From Rhizobium sp. ASV20 (GTDB lineage: Bacteria; Pseudomonadota; Alphaproteobacteria; Rhizobiales; Rhizobiaceae), in assembly GCF_016429015.1 (NCBI RefSeq), contig NZ_JAELTU010000051.1, positions 1-43,205 of the forward strand: 43,205 nt of DNA, written 5' to 3'. A program made the position numbers and the translations under genes. The notes beneath the pieces were generated by a model that saw nothing but the letters and a program-made list of their open reading frames with translations, was not told the DNA's origin and made no database searches. Below are positions 1-7,868 of this stretch, one piece after another; within the stretch, counting starts at the first letter, position 1; each line of letters starts with the position of its first letter.

Positions 1-2
1 AG

Positions 3-731
3 CATGAGCTGGTACGCCTGCAGGACTGGGTCCAGTACAAGAAGCTCAAGGTCGTCGTACTGTTCGAAGGCCGCGATTCCGCCGGTAAGGGCGGCGCCAT
101 CAAGCGCGTCACCCAGCGTCTCAATCCGCGCATCTGCCGCGTGGTCGCGCTGCCGGCACCGACCGAGCGCGAAAAGCACCAGTGGTATTTCCAGCGCTAT
201 GCCGCCCATCTGCCGACGGCAGGCGAAATGGTACTCTTCGACCGCAGCTGGTACAACCGCGCCGGTGTCGAACGCGTCATGGGCTTCTGCTCGCCGGAAG
301 AGCTGGAAGAGTTCTTCCGCTCCGTACCGGATTTCGAGCGCATGCTCGTTCGCTCCGGCATCATTCTCCTCAAATACTGGTTCTCGATCACCGACGAGGA
401 ACAGGAATTCCGCTTCAACATGCGCATCCAGGACCCGCTGAAGCAGTGGAAGCTGTCGCCGATGGATCTGCAGAGCCGCGTGCACTGGGAAGAATACACC
501 AAGGCGAAGGAAGAGATGCTGGAACGCACGCACATTCCCGAAGCGCCATGGTGGGTCGTCCATGCCGTGGACAAGAAGAAGGCGCGCCTCAACTGCATCG
601 CCCATCTGCTGCAGCAGATTCCGTACGAAAACGTGCCGAAGCCGGAAATCATCCTGCCGGAACGCATGCGCAACGCCGACTATCATCGCACGCCGGTGCC
701 GCCGGAAATGTACGTACCGGAAATCTACTGA
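3..731 (+). CDS. ppk2: Polyphosphate kinase 2 (PPK2 class I), 5'-truncated by the window edge
   Basis: PPK2 enzymes transfer phosphate between polyphosphate and nucleoside diphosphates in the cytoplasm. The reading frame is open from base 3 and gives 242 residues ending at TGA 729-731. The Walker A motif GRDSAGKGG lies near the visible N-terminus, followed by the lid segment EREKHQWYFQRY, the FDRSWYNR Walker-B-type segment, and the typical YWFSITDEEQEFRF and PWWVVHAVDKKKARLN stretches. Class I PPK2 proteins are about 300 residues, so roughly 50 N-terminal residues lie outside the window. A 12-bp hairpin follows 13 bases after the stop. The family is certain; nucleotide preference (ADP or GDP) cannot be read from sequence. 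Confidence 0.95.
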   Translation, partial: HELVRLQDWVQYKKLKVVVLFEGRDSAGKGGAIKRVTQRLNPRICRVVALPAPTEREKHQWYFQRYAAHLPTAGEMVLFDRSWYNRAGVERVMGFCSPEELEEFFRSVPDFERMLVRSGIILLKYWFSITDEEQEFRFNMRIQDPLKQWKLSPMDLQSRVHWEEYTKAKEEMLERTHIPEAPWWVVHAVDKKKARLNCIAHLLQQIPYENVPKPEIILPERMRNADYHRTPVPPEMYVPEIY

Positions 732-743
732 CGCTATCGACCG

Positions 744-770
744 GACGAGCCCGCCGTGGGCGGGCTCGTC
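744..770 (+). terminator. Hairpin terminator after ppk2
   Basis: A perfect 12-bp stem pairs GACGAGCCCGCC (744-755) with GGCGGGCTCGTC (759-770) around a 3-base loop. It begins 13 bases after the ppk2 stop codon. No U-run follows, so termination efficiency is uncertain. Confidence 0.7.
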
Positions 771-812
771 GATCAGCCAAAGACTAAGGCATGCAACCGC
801 CTCGAGTGATGA

Positions 813-818
813 TATAAT
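813..818 (+). promoter_or_regulatory. Candidate -10 box (TATAAT) of the downstream PLP enzyme gene
   Basis: A perfect TATAAT lies 40 bases upstream of the chosen ATG at 858, in the only short gap before the gene and downstream of the ppk2 hairpin. No good -35 hexamer is visible at 17 bp spacing, so this is a tentative promoter. Confidence 0.4.
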
Positions 819-857
819 ACGAATCTAATGTTCGTGTCGTCGGTTGAGGAGACCATC

Positions 858-2141
858 ATGACTGCGCCGCATCCCTCGAAAACGCATATCGGCAACCACG
901 CGCTTCACCCCGAAACCCAGATGTTGAACTACGGCTACGACCCGGAACTGTCCGAGGGCGCGGTCAAGCCACCCGTTTTCCTGACCTCCACCTTCGTCTT
1001 CAAATCCGCAGAAGATGGGCGCGACTTCTTCAATTACATATCCGGCCGCGTCGAGCCGCCAAAGGGCACGGGCGTCGGTCTCGTCTATTCGCGTTTCAAC
1101 CATCCCAACAGCGAGATCGTCGAGGATCGATTGGCCGTTTACGAGCGCACGGAAAGCTGCGCCCTGTTTTCCTCCGGCATGTCGGCCATATCGACAACCC
1201 TCCTGGCCTTCGTTCGACCGGGCGACGTGATCCTGCATTCGCAGCCGCTTTATGGCGGTACGGAAACGCTGATCGCAAAAACCTTTCTCAATCTCGGCGT
1301 TTCCGCAGTCGGTTTCGCGGATGGTGTCCATGAAGCCTCGGTGACGGCAAGCGCCGAGGAAGCGATGACCAAGGGCCGTGTTTCGCTCATTCTTCTGGAA
1401 ACACCAGCCAATCCCACGAACAGCCTTGTCGATGTCGCCATGATCCGCCGCGTCGCCGATGCGATCGGCAGGAAGCAGGGTCATACGCCGATCATCGCAT
1501 GCGACAACACGTTGCTGGGTCCCGTCTTCCAGCGTCCGATCGAACATGGCGCCGATATCTCCCTCTACTCGCTGACCAAATATGTCGGCGGCCATTCCGA
1601 CCTGATCGCCGGCGCCGCACTCGGCTCGAAAGCCGTGATGAAACAGGTCAAGGCTCTGCGCGGAGCAATCGGCACACAGCTCGATCCGCATTCCTGCTGG
1701 ATGCTCGGCCGTTCGCTGGAAACCCTGCAGATCCGGATGGAGCGGGCAAACAGCAATGCCAGCGCCGTCGCCGATTTCCTGCGCAATCATCCGAAAGTCG
1801 AGCAAATTCATTATCTTGCCTACGCGGATCCGGCGTCGCCTACGGGCCGGACGTTCGCAGCCCAGTGCACCGGCGCTGGCTCGACCTTCTCCTTCGATAT
1901 CAAGGGCGGCCAACCGGCGTCATTCCGGTTCCTGAATGCACTGCAGATCTTCAAGCTGGCCGTCAGCCTGGGCGGCACGGAATCGCTTGCCTCGCATCCC
2001 GCGACGACGACGCATTCCGGCGTTCCCGTGGACGTGCGCCACCGCATCGGCGTTCTGGAATCGACGATCCGCCTGTCGATCGGGATAGAGCATCCCGACG
2101 ACCTGATCGCCGATCTGGCGGCAGCTCTCGAAGCCGCCTGA
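858..2141 (+). CDS. Cystathionine gamma-synthase family PLP-dependent transsulfuration enzyme
   Basis: This is a 427-residue cytoplasmic PLP enzyme of the Cys/Met metabolism family (fold type I). Members perform gamma- or beta-replacement or elimination on homoserine esters, cystathionine or methionine. Family landmarks are [17 protein letters not shown], the [14 protein letters not shown] segment, [36 protein letters not shown], and [11 protein letters not shown] with the PLP lysine at about residue 241. The C-terminal [18 protein letters not shown] segment is typical of this family. ATG 858 was chosen because GAGGAG lies at 846-851; an in-frame ATG at 828 has no good ribosome site. Length suits the family. 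The exact substrate cannot be assigned because metB, metC, metZ and mdeA types share these motifs. It stands alone, with a convergent gene downstream. Confidence 0.9.
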   Translation: MTAPHPSKTHIGNHALHPETQMLNYGYDPELSEGAVKPPVFLTSTFVFKSAEDGRDFFNYISGRVEPPKGTGVGLVYSRFNHPNSEIVEDRLAVYERTESCALFSSGMSAISTTLLAFVRPGDVILHSQPLYGGTETLIAKTFLNLGVSAVGFADGVHEASVTASAEEAMTKGRVSLILLETPANPTNSLVDVAMIRRVADAIGRKQGHTPIIACDNTLLGPVFQRPIEHGADISLYSLTKYVGGHSDLIAGAALGSKAVMKQVKALRGAIGTQLDPHSCWMLGRSLETLQIRMERANSNASAVADFLRNHPKVEQIHYLAYADPASPTGRTFAAQCTGAGSTFSFDIKGGQPASFRFLNALQIFKLAVSLGGTESLASHPATTTHSGVPVDVRHRIGVLESTIRLSIGIEHPDDLIADLAAALEAA

Positions 2142-2171
2142 CGGCCTCGTCCATTTGCGGCAGCCTTACGC

Positions 2172-2195
2172 CGACGATGCCAGGTTGCATCGTCG
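2172..2195. terminator. Bidirectional hairpin between convergent genes
   Basis: A perfect 9-bp stem pairs CGACGATGC (2172-2180) with GCATCGTCG (2187-2195) around a 6-base loop. It lies in the 79-bp gap between the stop codons of the plus-strand PLP enzyme and the minus-strand secreted protein, so it can serve both. Confidence 0.6.
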
Positions 2196-2220
2196 AACAG
2201 GGATACTTGCGCCAATACCG

Positions 2221-2868
2221 CTAACTATCCGGCCACGCCTCGATATCAGGATCGATGATGTAGTGCGATCCGTCGTGCCACACATAGGTGATAATGAGAT
2301 ACTTTGTGCCAAAGCCGGTGACGGCCTCATAGCGGCACATCAGGCGATAGGGTCCCTTCTTGTCGCGCAGCATGCCTCGGTCGGCGGTAAAAAGACCCTC
2401 GCCATCGTCAATCTCTCCGGTGACGCTCAGGCTTGCATCGTTGCGCAACCCTCGAAGCGCGGACTGGGCGACATCAGGGGGTGCACAAGCCCCCTCGACT
2501 GTGGCCGGTATTCCTGTTTCGTCCAGAACAAGGTTCCAGCGGCCGTCTGCGAGACGGAAAGGCAGGCTATAGACGAAGTCGTTGCTGCCTTCGTCTGCCG
2601 TGGCGCAAAGACGAACATTCTCCGGCTGCCTGAAGGCGGGTATGCAGCCGAGAAGCTGACGGATTCGCGGGGCATCTGGCTTCACGCGGTCAACGGCCTG
2701 CTGCAGCTGTTCCAGGTTTGGAAGCACCAGCGAAGCGGCGTCGGAGACGTCTCGCGTTTGAGCCGAGACCGAATTGACGCCTATTGCGAGAGCGCATGCG
2801 GAAAGAAAGAGACGAAAAGGCAAGTTCTTGAATCCATTGCTCGGAACGGAACATGGTCGAGCGTTCAA
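2221..2868 (-). CDS. Hypothetical secreted protein
   Basis: This 215-residue protein has an N-terminal signal peptide: a hydrophobic core around residues 18-30 and a plausible cleavage site after SVSA at residue 36. No domain was recognised. The mature part is acidic, contains four cysteines that could form disulfides, and ends with an aromatic stretch (YLIITYVWHDGSHYIIDPD). The start is uncertain. The only in-frame starts are TTG codons; TTG 2868 gives the full protein, and a later TTG near the hydrophobic core is possible. It lies 45 bp downstream of the RpiR-type regulator on the same strand, so it may be read through from that gene, but nothing ties it to the transporter cluster functionally. 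Confidence 0.7.
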   Translation of the reverse strand: MNARPCSVPSNGFKNLPFRLFLSACALAIGVNSVSAQTRDVSDAASLVLPNLEQLQQAVDRVKPDAPRIRQLLGCIPAFRQPENVRLCATADEGSNDFVYSLPFRLADGRWNLVLDETGIPATVEGACAPPDVAQSALRGLRNDASLSVTGEIDDGEGLFTADRGMLRDKKGPYRLMCRYEAVTGFGTKYLIITYVWHDGSHYIIDPDIEAWPDS

Positions 2869-2913
2869 ACTACGCCATGGTTCGTTACGGGAGCAAGACG
2901 CCCACGCCGCTGG

Positions 2914-3771
2914 TCAGCTCTCGAAATCGCCGAACACATCCTGCAAGCGGGTCAGCAACTCCACACGCTCGCCCACCTTGCCGCTCAGCACGACGATGAT
3001 GTTGCTGAGAAGGAGGTCCATCACGGCCGTCATGGTCGCAGCGCCATCCCAGAGAGGACCGTGCGATCCGGGGATGACGAGTGAGATGTCCGACACGTCT
3101 TCGGCCCAGGGGCAGAACTCATCCGTCAACAGAATGACCTTTACACCGGCGCGGCGCGCCTCTTCGGCGAGCGGTCTCGCCTTGGCTGCAAAGCGACGGA
3201 CATCATGAAGGAAGAGCACGCGACCTTCGACCGCCCCGTCGAGCAGCTCGGCATAGGTGCCGTTCAATCCGTCCATGAAGGAAACGCGCGACCTCGTGTA
3301 GGAAAGCTGGGCGGCGAAATACTGCGCGATGCCGCGCACATTCTGGTAGGCGGCGACATAGACTTCGCTTGCCGATATCAACGCATCGATCGTCTGCTGC
3401 CACTGCGGCGCGGTCGTCAGCTCATAGATCATGCCGAGATTTTCGACCTGCTGCTGCAGCAGACCCGCAAGGAATTTGCCGTCACGCAGATCATCCTGGA
3501 AGCGATCGAGCGACCCCTTGATCTGCCAGGCGGGATTCGAGCGGCCGCCGCGCCGCAAAGCCGTCTTGAGCTCATCGAGACCATCGAAACCGAGCCGTCG
3601 CAGATAGCGACCGACGGTCATCTGCGAGATCTCCAGCCTGGCTGCAATGGATTTCGCTGTCTCGAAGGGAAGTTCGGCGATGTTGCGCTCGATATAGCTG
3701 GCGATCAGCTTGTCGGATTTCGACTTGCGCATGTCAGCGCTCTGCACAAGCTTCAATATATCCTTCGACAA
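2914..3771 (-). CDS. MurR/RpiR family transcriptional regulator (HTH + SIS)
   Basis: This 285-residue regulator has an N-terminal helix-turn-helix (residues about 20-75; IAARLEISQMTVGRYLRRLG is the recognition region) and a C-terminal SIS phosphosugar-type domain (about 110-260; VYVAAYQNVRGIAQYFAAQL, KVILLTDEFCPWAEDVSDI). RpiR proteins sense sugar phosphates or related metabolites and usually control adjacent catabolic genes. The start is a TTG at 3771, supported by a GGAGG placed about 5 bases upstream; no ATG is available at the N-terminus. It follows the Pot-type binding-protein gene on the same strand, 54 bp away, so it is the likely regulator of cassette 1. The ligand is unknown. Confidence 0.9.
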   Translation of the reverse strand: MSKDILKLVQSADMRKSKSDKLIASYIERNIAELPFETAKSIAARLEISQMTVGRYLRRLGFDGLDELKTALRRGGRSNPAWQIKGSLDRFQDDLRDGKFLAGLLQQQVENLGMIYELTTAPQWQQTIDALISASEVYVAAYQNVRGIAQYFAAQLSYTRSRVSFMDGLNGTYAELLDGAVEGRVLFLHDVRRFAAKARPLAEEARRAGVKVILLTDEFCPWAEDVSDISLVIPGSHGPLWDGAATMTAVMDLLLSNIIVVLSGKVGERVELLTRLQDVFGDFES

Positions 3772-3788
3772 TCTTCCCTCCGGTGAAG

Positions 3789-3810
3789 CTCCGCCCGGGA
3801 CCGGGCGGAG
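3789..3810 (-). terminator. Intercistronic hairpin between binding-protein gene and rpiR-type gene
   Basis: A perfect 10-bp GC-rich stem pairs CTCCGCCCGG (3789-3798) with CCGGGCGGAG (3801-3810) around a 2-base spacer (in practice about 8 bp with a small loop). It lies 15 bases after the binding-protein stop and 17 bases before the regulator's TTG start. It probably limits read-through and protects the upstream message, so binding protein exceeds regulator. Confidence 0.55.
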
Positions 3811-3825
3811 TATCGCATTATGACG

Positions 3826-4869
3826 TTACTGCGCTGTCTTGACTTTCGTCCATACGCGATCGAATTGACGGAGACCCGGTCCGAGATTTTCGAAAATCTG
3901 CAGGCGCTTCATGGTTTCGTCAGTCGGGTTGATTTCCTTGCTATTCTTGATGTTTTCCGGCGTCAATTGGCGCGCCGGAACATTGGGCGTGCCATTGGTC
4001 TGCTGCGCGACATTGAGCGCTGCAACATCCGGGCGGGTATAGAACTGCATGAACTTGATTGCGTTCGTCTTGTTGGGCGCCGTTTTCAGCACGCACATAT
4101 CCTCCTGATACATGGTCGCGCCCTCTTGCGGGATGACATAACCGAGGTCCTTCGGATTGCCGAAGACGTTGATCATCGAGCCGACGAAGAAATGAGCCGC
4201 GGCGATATCGCCGGATTCCACCATCGGGCGCGAGTCGTAGGTGAACGCCGCCACATAGGGTTTCATTTCGATGACGGTGTCAGCCGCTTGCTGGAGATCC
4301 TCCGGCTTGGTCGAATTGACCGAGTGTCCGTTGAGGATCAAACCCACACCAAGCACTTCGCGCATATCGTCGAGCAGCGTGAATTTCAGGTGCTTCTCCT
4401 TGACGGTCGCAACCAGGTCCTTCCACCCGGTGATGTCCTTGCCGAGAACCCGACGGTTGTAAAGAATGCCGACGGTGCCGAAGGCGTAGGGCAGGCAATA
4501 TTCACCCTTGGGATCGCTCTTGGCGCGCAGGAACTGAGGGTCGATGTTCTTGAAACCCTCATAGGTGTCGATATCAGTTTTTTCCAGGAGGTTCAGCTTG
4601 GCCATGATCTCCTGCATATGAATGGACGGAAAGACGATGTCGTAACCGGTCGCGCCACCCTGGATTTTGGCAAGCATTTCCTCGTTCGAAGAATAGGTCG
4701 ACAGATTGACCTTGATCTTGGTTTCCTCCTCGAACTTCTGGAGGACGGCCGGATTGATGTATTCGCCCCAGTTATAAATATTGAGCTCGTCGGCAAGAAC
4801 CGCGGTCGGCAGCAATGCCGTAAGCGCAACAAGGCCCAGGCGCCGGAACGCGCCTTTCAAAATCGTCAT
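3826..4869 (-). CDS. Spermidine/putrescine-type (PotD-like) ABC transporter substrate-binding protein
   Basis: This 347-residue periplasmic binding protein captures ligand for the divergent ATPase and permeases at 5033-7867. The signal peptide ends after VLA at residue 26, and the mature protein opens with DELNIYNWGEYINPAVLQKFEEE, the hallmark of the PotD/PotF branch. Later PotD-like segments are GYDIVFPSIHMQEIMAK and LPYAFGTVGILYNRR. The ATG at 4869 has AAGGGG seven bases upstream. A hairpin and then the RpiR-type regulator follow. The ligand is not necessarily a polyamine: the aminopeptidase at the end of the divergent operon suggests a small peptide or amide. Confidence 0.92.
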   Translation of the reverse strand: MTILKGAFRRLGLVALTALLPTAVLADELNIYNWGEYINPAVLQKFEEETKIKVNLSTYSSNEEMLAKIQGGATGYDIVFPSIHMQEIMAKLNLLEKTDIDTYEGFKNIDPQFLRAKSDPKGEYCLPYAFGTVGILYNRRVLGKDITGWKDLVATVKEKHLKFTLLDDMREVLGVGLILNGHSVNSTKPEDLQQAADTVIEMKPYVAAFTYDSRPMVESGDIAAAHFFVGSMINVFGNPKDLGYVIPQEGATMYQEDMCVLKTAPNKTNAIKFMQFYTRPDVAALNVAQQTNGTPNVPARQLTPENIKNSKEINPTDETMKRLQIFENLGPGLRQFDRVWTKVKTAQ

Positions 4870-4954
4870 TTTGGTTCCCCTTAATAGGATTATTATCCCT
4901 TCGGCGCGCTAGGCTCAGCCTCTGTGGAAGCTTTGACCGACCGCGTTGAGGGCG

Positions 4955-4987
4955 TTGACTTCGACAAAAAAATGATATCAACATATC
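4955..4987. promoter_or_regulatory. Divergent control region with GATAT-N4-ATATC inverted repeat
   Basis: The 163-bp gap between the divergent binding-protein gene and the ATPase operon is A/T-rich compared with its neighbours. It holds TTGACT (4955-4960), a possible -35 element for the plus-strand operon, and a perfect inverted repeat GATAT (4974-4978), CAAC, ATATC (4983-4987), placed where a -10 would lie. It is a reasonable candidate operator for the nearby RpiR-type regulator. This is inference only. Confidence 0.35.
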
Positions 4988-5032
4988 GAAATCACGCAAG
5001 AGTTAATTTAATAACATTTCGGGGAACGAAGC

Positions 5033-6127
5033 ATGCGAGATGCAATCGTGCGGCTGGCTTCAGCCGCAAAGGCCTTTTCGACTCCTGAGGGTCGGCAGGT
5101 CAAGGCGCTTGACGGTATCGATCTGGAGATCGGCCGCAACGAATTCATTACACTTCTAGGACCATCCGGCTGTGGTAAAACCACGCTGCTGCAAGCAATC
5201 AGCGGCTTCGTCGAGCTTGATGCCGGGCGTATCGTCATCGACGGAGAGGACATGACCGATCGGCCTCCCTATCGCCGCCCGGTCAACACCGTCTTCCAGA
5301 ATTACGCGCTCTTCCCGCACATGAGCGTGGGCGAGAATACGGGCTATGCGCTTGAAGCCGCCGGCATCGGCAAGGCCGAACGGATCGAGCGGGTGCGCGC
5401 CGTGCTGAAGATGGTCGGACTCGAAGATATGGAAGGACGGCTGCCGCGACAATTGTCGGGCGGCCAGCAGCAGCGCGTGGCCCTTGCCCGCGCCATCGTC
5501 GCACGCCCCAAGGTGCTCCTTCTCGACGAACCGCTTTCGGCGCTCGACCGCCACCTGCGCGAAGCCATGCAGCTGGAGCTGAAAAACCTGCAGCACGAAC
5601 TCGGCATCACCTTCATCTTCGTGACCCACGATCAGCAGGAGGCGCTGACCATGTCCGACCGCGTTGCGGTGCTGAACGGCGGCCGGATTCAGCAGCTCGA
5701 CTCGCCGCGGCAGATCTACGACCACCCCGCCAACACCTTCGTCGCAAGCTTCATCGGAGCGAGCAACCTGTTCGAAGGCCGGAGCGACGGCCAGGATTTC
5801 ATCACCGGAGAAGGGACGGCGATCCGACACGCACCAAATGCGGCAGTTGCGAATAAAGAGCCGGCAGTGGCGCTGATCAGGCCGGAGAACTTCTTTCTCG
5901 CCACCTCCGCCAGCACCTGCCCGGCCATCGACGTCACGGTGGAACAGATCGTCTATGTCGGCTCGTCCTTCGAAGTTTTCGGCAGGACGGCAGATGGCCG
6001 CAAGCTTCTGGCTCATGTTCCGGCTGCCCAGCGCGTAGCGGTCGGCCAGCTTGCCGCGGGCCAATCGACGCGCTGGCACTATGATCCAGCCAGTGTCCAC
6101 CTGATCGCCACGAGAGGGGAATCCTGA
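5033..6127 (+). CDS. Pot-type ABC transporter ATP-binding protein
   Basis: This 364-residue cytoplasmic ATPase energises the importer of cassette 1. Walker A GPSGCGKTT is at residues 43-51, the Q-loop is in NTVFQNYALFPHMSV, the signature is LSGGQQQR, Walker B is VLLLDEPLSALD, and the switch histidine is in FVTHDQQEA. A C-terminal TOBE-like region (about 270-364) is present, as in PotA and FbpC. ATG 5033 follows GGGGAACGAAGC. The stop overlaps the permease start by one base (TGATG), which indicates translational coupling. Confidence 0.95.
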   Translation: MRDAIVRLASAAKAFSTPEGRQVKALDGIDLEIGRNEFITLLGPSGCGKTTLLQAISGFVELDAGRIVIDGEDMTDRPPYRRPVNTVFQNYALFPHMSVGENTGYALEAAGIGKAERIERVRAVLKMVGLEDMEGRLPRQLSGGQQQRVALARAIVARPKVLLLDEPLSALDRHLREAMQLELKNLQHELGITFIFVTHDQQEALTMSDRVAVLNGGRIQQLDSPRQIYDHPANTFVASFIGASNLFEGRSDGQDFITGEGTAIRHAPNAAVANKEPAVALIRPENFFLATSASTCPAIDVTVEQIVYVGSSFEVFGRTADGRKLLAHVPAAQRVAVGQLAAGQSTRWHYDPASVHLIATRGES

Positions 6128-7026
6128 TGACGATTGCCGCGCGCCGACGTTTCCAGCTCGGGCTATTGCTCGGTCCGGTCACGCTCTTTCTGCTGATCTT
6201 CTTCATCGTTCCCCTCGGCATCATGATGGTGACGAGCTTTCTGACACCAGGCCTTTATGGCGGCGTCGAATGGAGTTTCTATCCCGACAATTTCGGCCGC
6301 ATCCTCGGCTTCGCCAATCCGCAATTCGAGGAATACGACCCGGTCTATATCGGCATCTTTCTCCGCTCGATCCGAATCGCCGCCATGACGGTGGTGGCGA
6401 CGCTGATCGTCTGCTACCCGGCCGCTTTCTACGTCAGCCGGCTGCCGGACAAATGGAAGAATTTCTGCCTCTTCCTGATCACTTTGCCGTTCTTTTCCAG
6501 CCTCATTGTGCGGCTCTTTGTCTGGGTGATGATCCTGCGCCCGACGGGCCTCATCAACAATACCCTGATGGTGACGGGCGTGATCTCGGCACCGCTGGAG
6601 ATGATCTACACGGATGGCGCGATCATCCTCGGCATGGTCTATGTCTTCATACCGTTCATGTTCATGCCAATCTATGCCAGCATCGAGAAGCTCGACTGGC
6701 GGCTAATCCAGGCATCGTTGGATCTTGGCGCCGGCCCGATCCGGACTTTCTTCCGCATCGTCCTGCCGCTGACAACCCCTGGAATCATCGGCGGCTCGAT
6801 AATCGTTTTCATCCCCGCGCTCGGCAATTTCGTCGTCCCGGCGGTTCTCGGCGGCGCTAAGGTTATGATGCTTGGCAGCCTCATCGAAGCGCAGTTCCTC
6901 TCCGCCCGCAACTGGCCGTTCGGCTCGGCGCTCGCCATGATGGTCATGGCCGTCATGCTGGTTCTGTTGGTCGCCTATGTCATCGTCTCCGGTCGCCGCA
7001 ACGCGACTGCAGCGTTGACGGTGTGA
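6127..7026 (+). CDS. Pot-type ABC transporter permease (PotB-like)
   Basis: This 299-residue inner-membrane permease has about six transmembrane segments, the first at residues 10-35 (LLLGPVTLFLLIFFIVPLGI). The cytoplasmic EAA loop that contacts the ATPase reads QASLDLGAGPIRTFFRIVLPL, close to the consensus EAA---G---------I-LP. It begins inside the stop of the ATPase gene and is followed ten bases later by the second permease, whose GAGGAGAGG ribosome site lies directly after this stop. Its role as first membrane subunit of the cassette 1 importer is secure; the substrate is not. Confidence 0.94.
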   Translation: MTIAARRRFQLGLLLGPVTLFLLIFFIVPLGIMMVTSFLTPGLYGGVEWSFYPDNFGRILGFANPQFEEYDPVYIGIFLRSIRIAAMTVVATLIVCYPAAFYVSRLPDKWKNFCLFLITLPFFSSLIVRLFVWVMILRPTGLINNTLMVTGVISAPLEMIYTDGAIILGMVYVFIPFMFMPIYASIEKLDWRLIQASLDLGAGPIRTFFRIVLPLTTPGIIGGSIIVFIPALGNFVVPAVLGGAKVMMLGSLIEAQFLSARNWPFGSALAMMVMAVMLVLLVAYVIVSGRRNATAALTV

Positions 7027-7036
7027 GGAGAGGCCC

Positions 7037-7867
7037 ATGAAAATCGCACGCACTCTCTTCAATGGCGGACTGGCGCTTTACACCATCCTGTTCTTTGCCT
7101 TCATCTATATCCCGCTCGTCCTGATCGCCGTCTATTCGTTCAATTCGAACCCGGTCAACATGATGAGCTGGAGCGGCTTCACGACGGACTGGTATGCGCA
7201 GGTCTTCGGCTTCAAGACGGCTTCTTCCGAAAGCGCGCTCTATATCGAATCGACGGACCAGCTGATCGCTGCCGTCTTCAACAGCCTGAAGATCGCTGTC
7301 TCGACCACCGTAATTTCGACGGTGCTCGGCACCGCCATGGCGATCGCGCTGCACCGGTTCAATTTTCTCGGCAAGCGCTTCTATCAAGTCGCCATGTTCA
7401 TGCCGATGCTGATGCCCGATATTGTTCTTGGCATCGCTCTGCTGATCTTCTTCGTCAGCGCCGGCATTAAGCTTGGCCTCATGACGATCATCATTGGTCA
7501 ATGCACCTTCCTGACGTCCTATGTCTTCATCGTCGTCTCGGCGCGACTGGCCGGCATGGATCGGACGCTCGAAAATGCATCGGCCGATCTGGGCGCCAAC
7601 GAGTGGATGACATTCCGCCGGGTGGTGCTGCCTCAGCTCATGCCGGGCATACTCGGCGGGGCGCTGCTTGCCTTCATCATATCGATGGATGATCTGGTGA
7701 TCACCTATTTCATCGCTGGCGTCGACGTCACGACCCTGCCGATGTTCATTTTCGCCATGCTCCGTCGCGGCATCAAGCCTGAAATCAATGCGATCGCGGT
7801 GATGATGCTGACCTTCTCCTTCCTCGTGGCCTCCCTTGGCCTTTATCTTCGCTCCCGGCAGAAATGA
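7037..7867 (+). CDS. Pot-type ABC transporter permease (PotC-like)
   Basis: This 276-residue second permease subunit has an N-terminal membrane segment (LYTILFFAFIYIPLVLIAVYSF), the PotC-like segment VYSFNSNPVNMMSWSGFTTDWY, and an EAA loop ENASADLGANEWMTFRRVVLPQ near residues 175-197. GAGGAGAGG lies about 5 bases before the ATG. It forms the heterodimeric channel with the product of the preceding gene. The next gene, a DmpA-type aminopeptidase, begins one base after its stop codon, so transport and hydrolysis are produced together. Confidence 0.94.
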   Translation: MKIARTLFNGGLALYTILFFAFIYIPLVLIAVYSFNSNPVNMMSWSGFTTDWYAQVFGFKTASSESALYIESTDQLIAAVFNSLKIAVSTTVISTVLGTAMAIALHRFNFLGKRFYQVAMFMPMLMPDIVLGIALLIFFVSAGIKLGLMTIIIGQCTFLTSYVFIVVSARLAGMDRTLENASADLGANEWMTFRRVVLPQLMPGILGGALLAFIISMDDLVITYFIAGVDVTTLPMFIFAMLRRGIKPEINAIAVMMLTFSFLVASLGLYLRSRQK

Positions 7868-7868
7868 C

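Noticed and set aside
825..1913. 362-codon minus-strand frame opposite the PLP enzyme
   Set aside because: Antisense shadow of a gene with a visible PLP lysine motif.
4955..4960. TTGACT as part of a full sigma-70 promoter
   Set aside because: No -10 hexamer with acceptable spacing; kept only as part of the control region.
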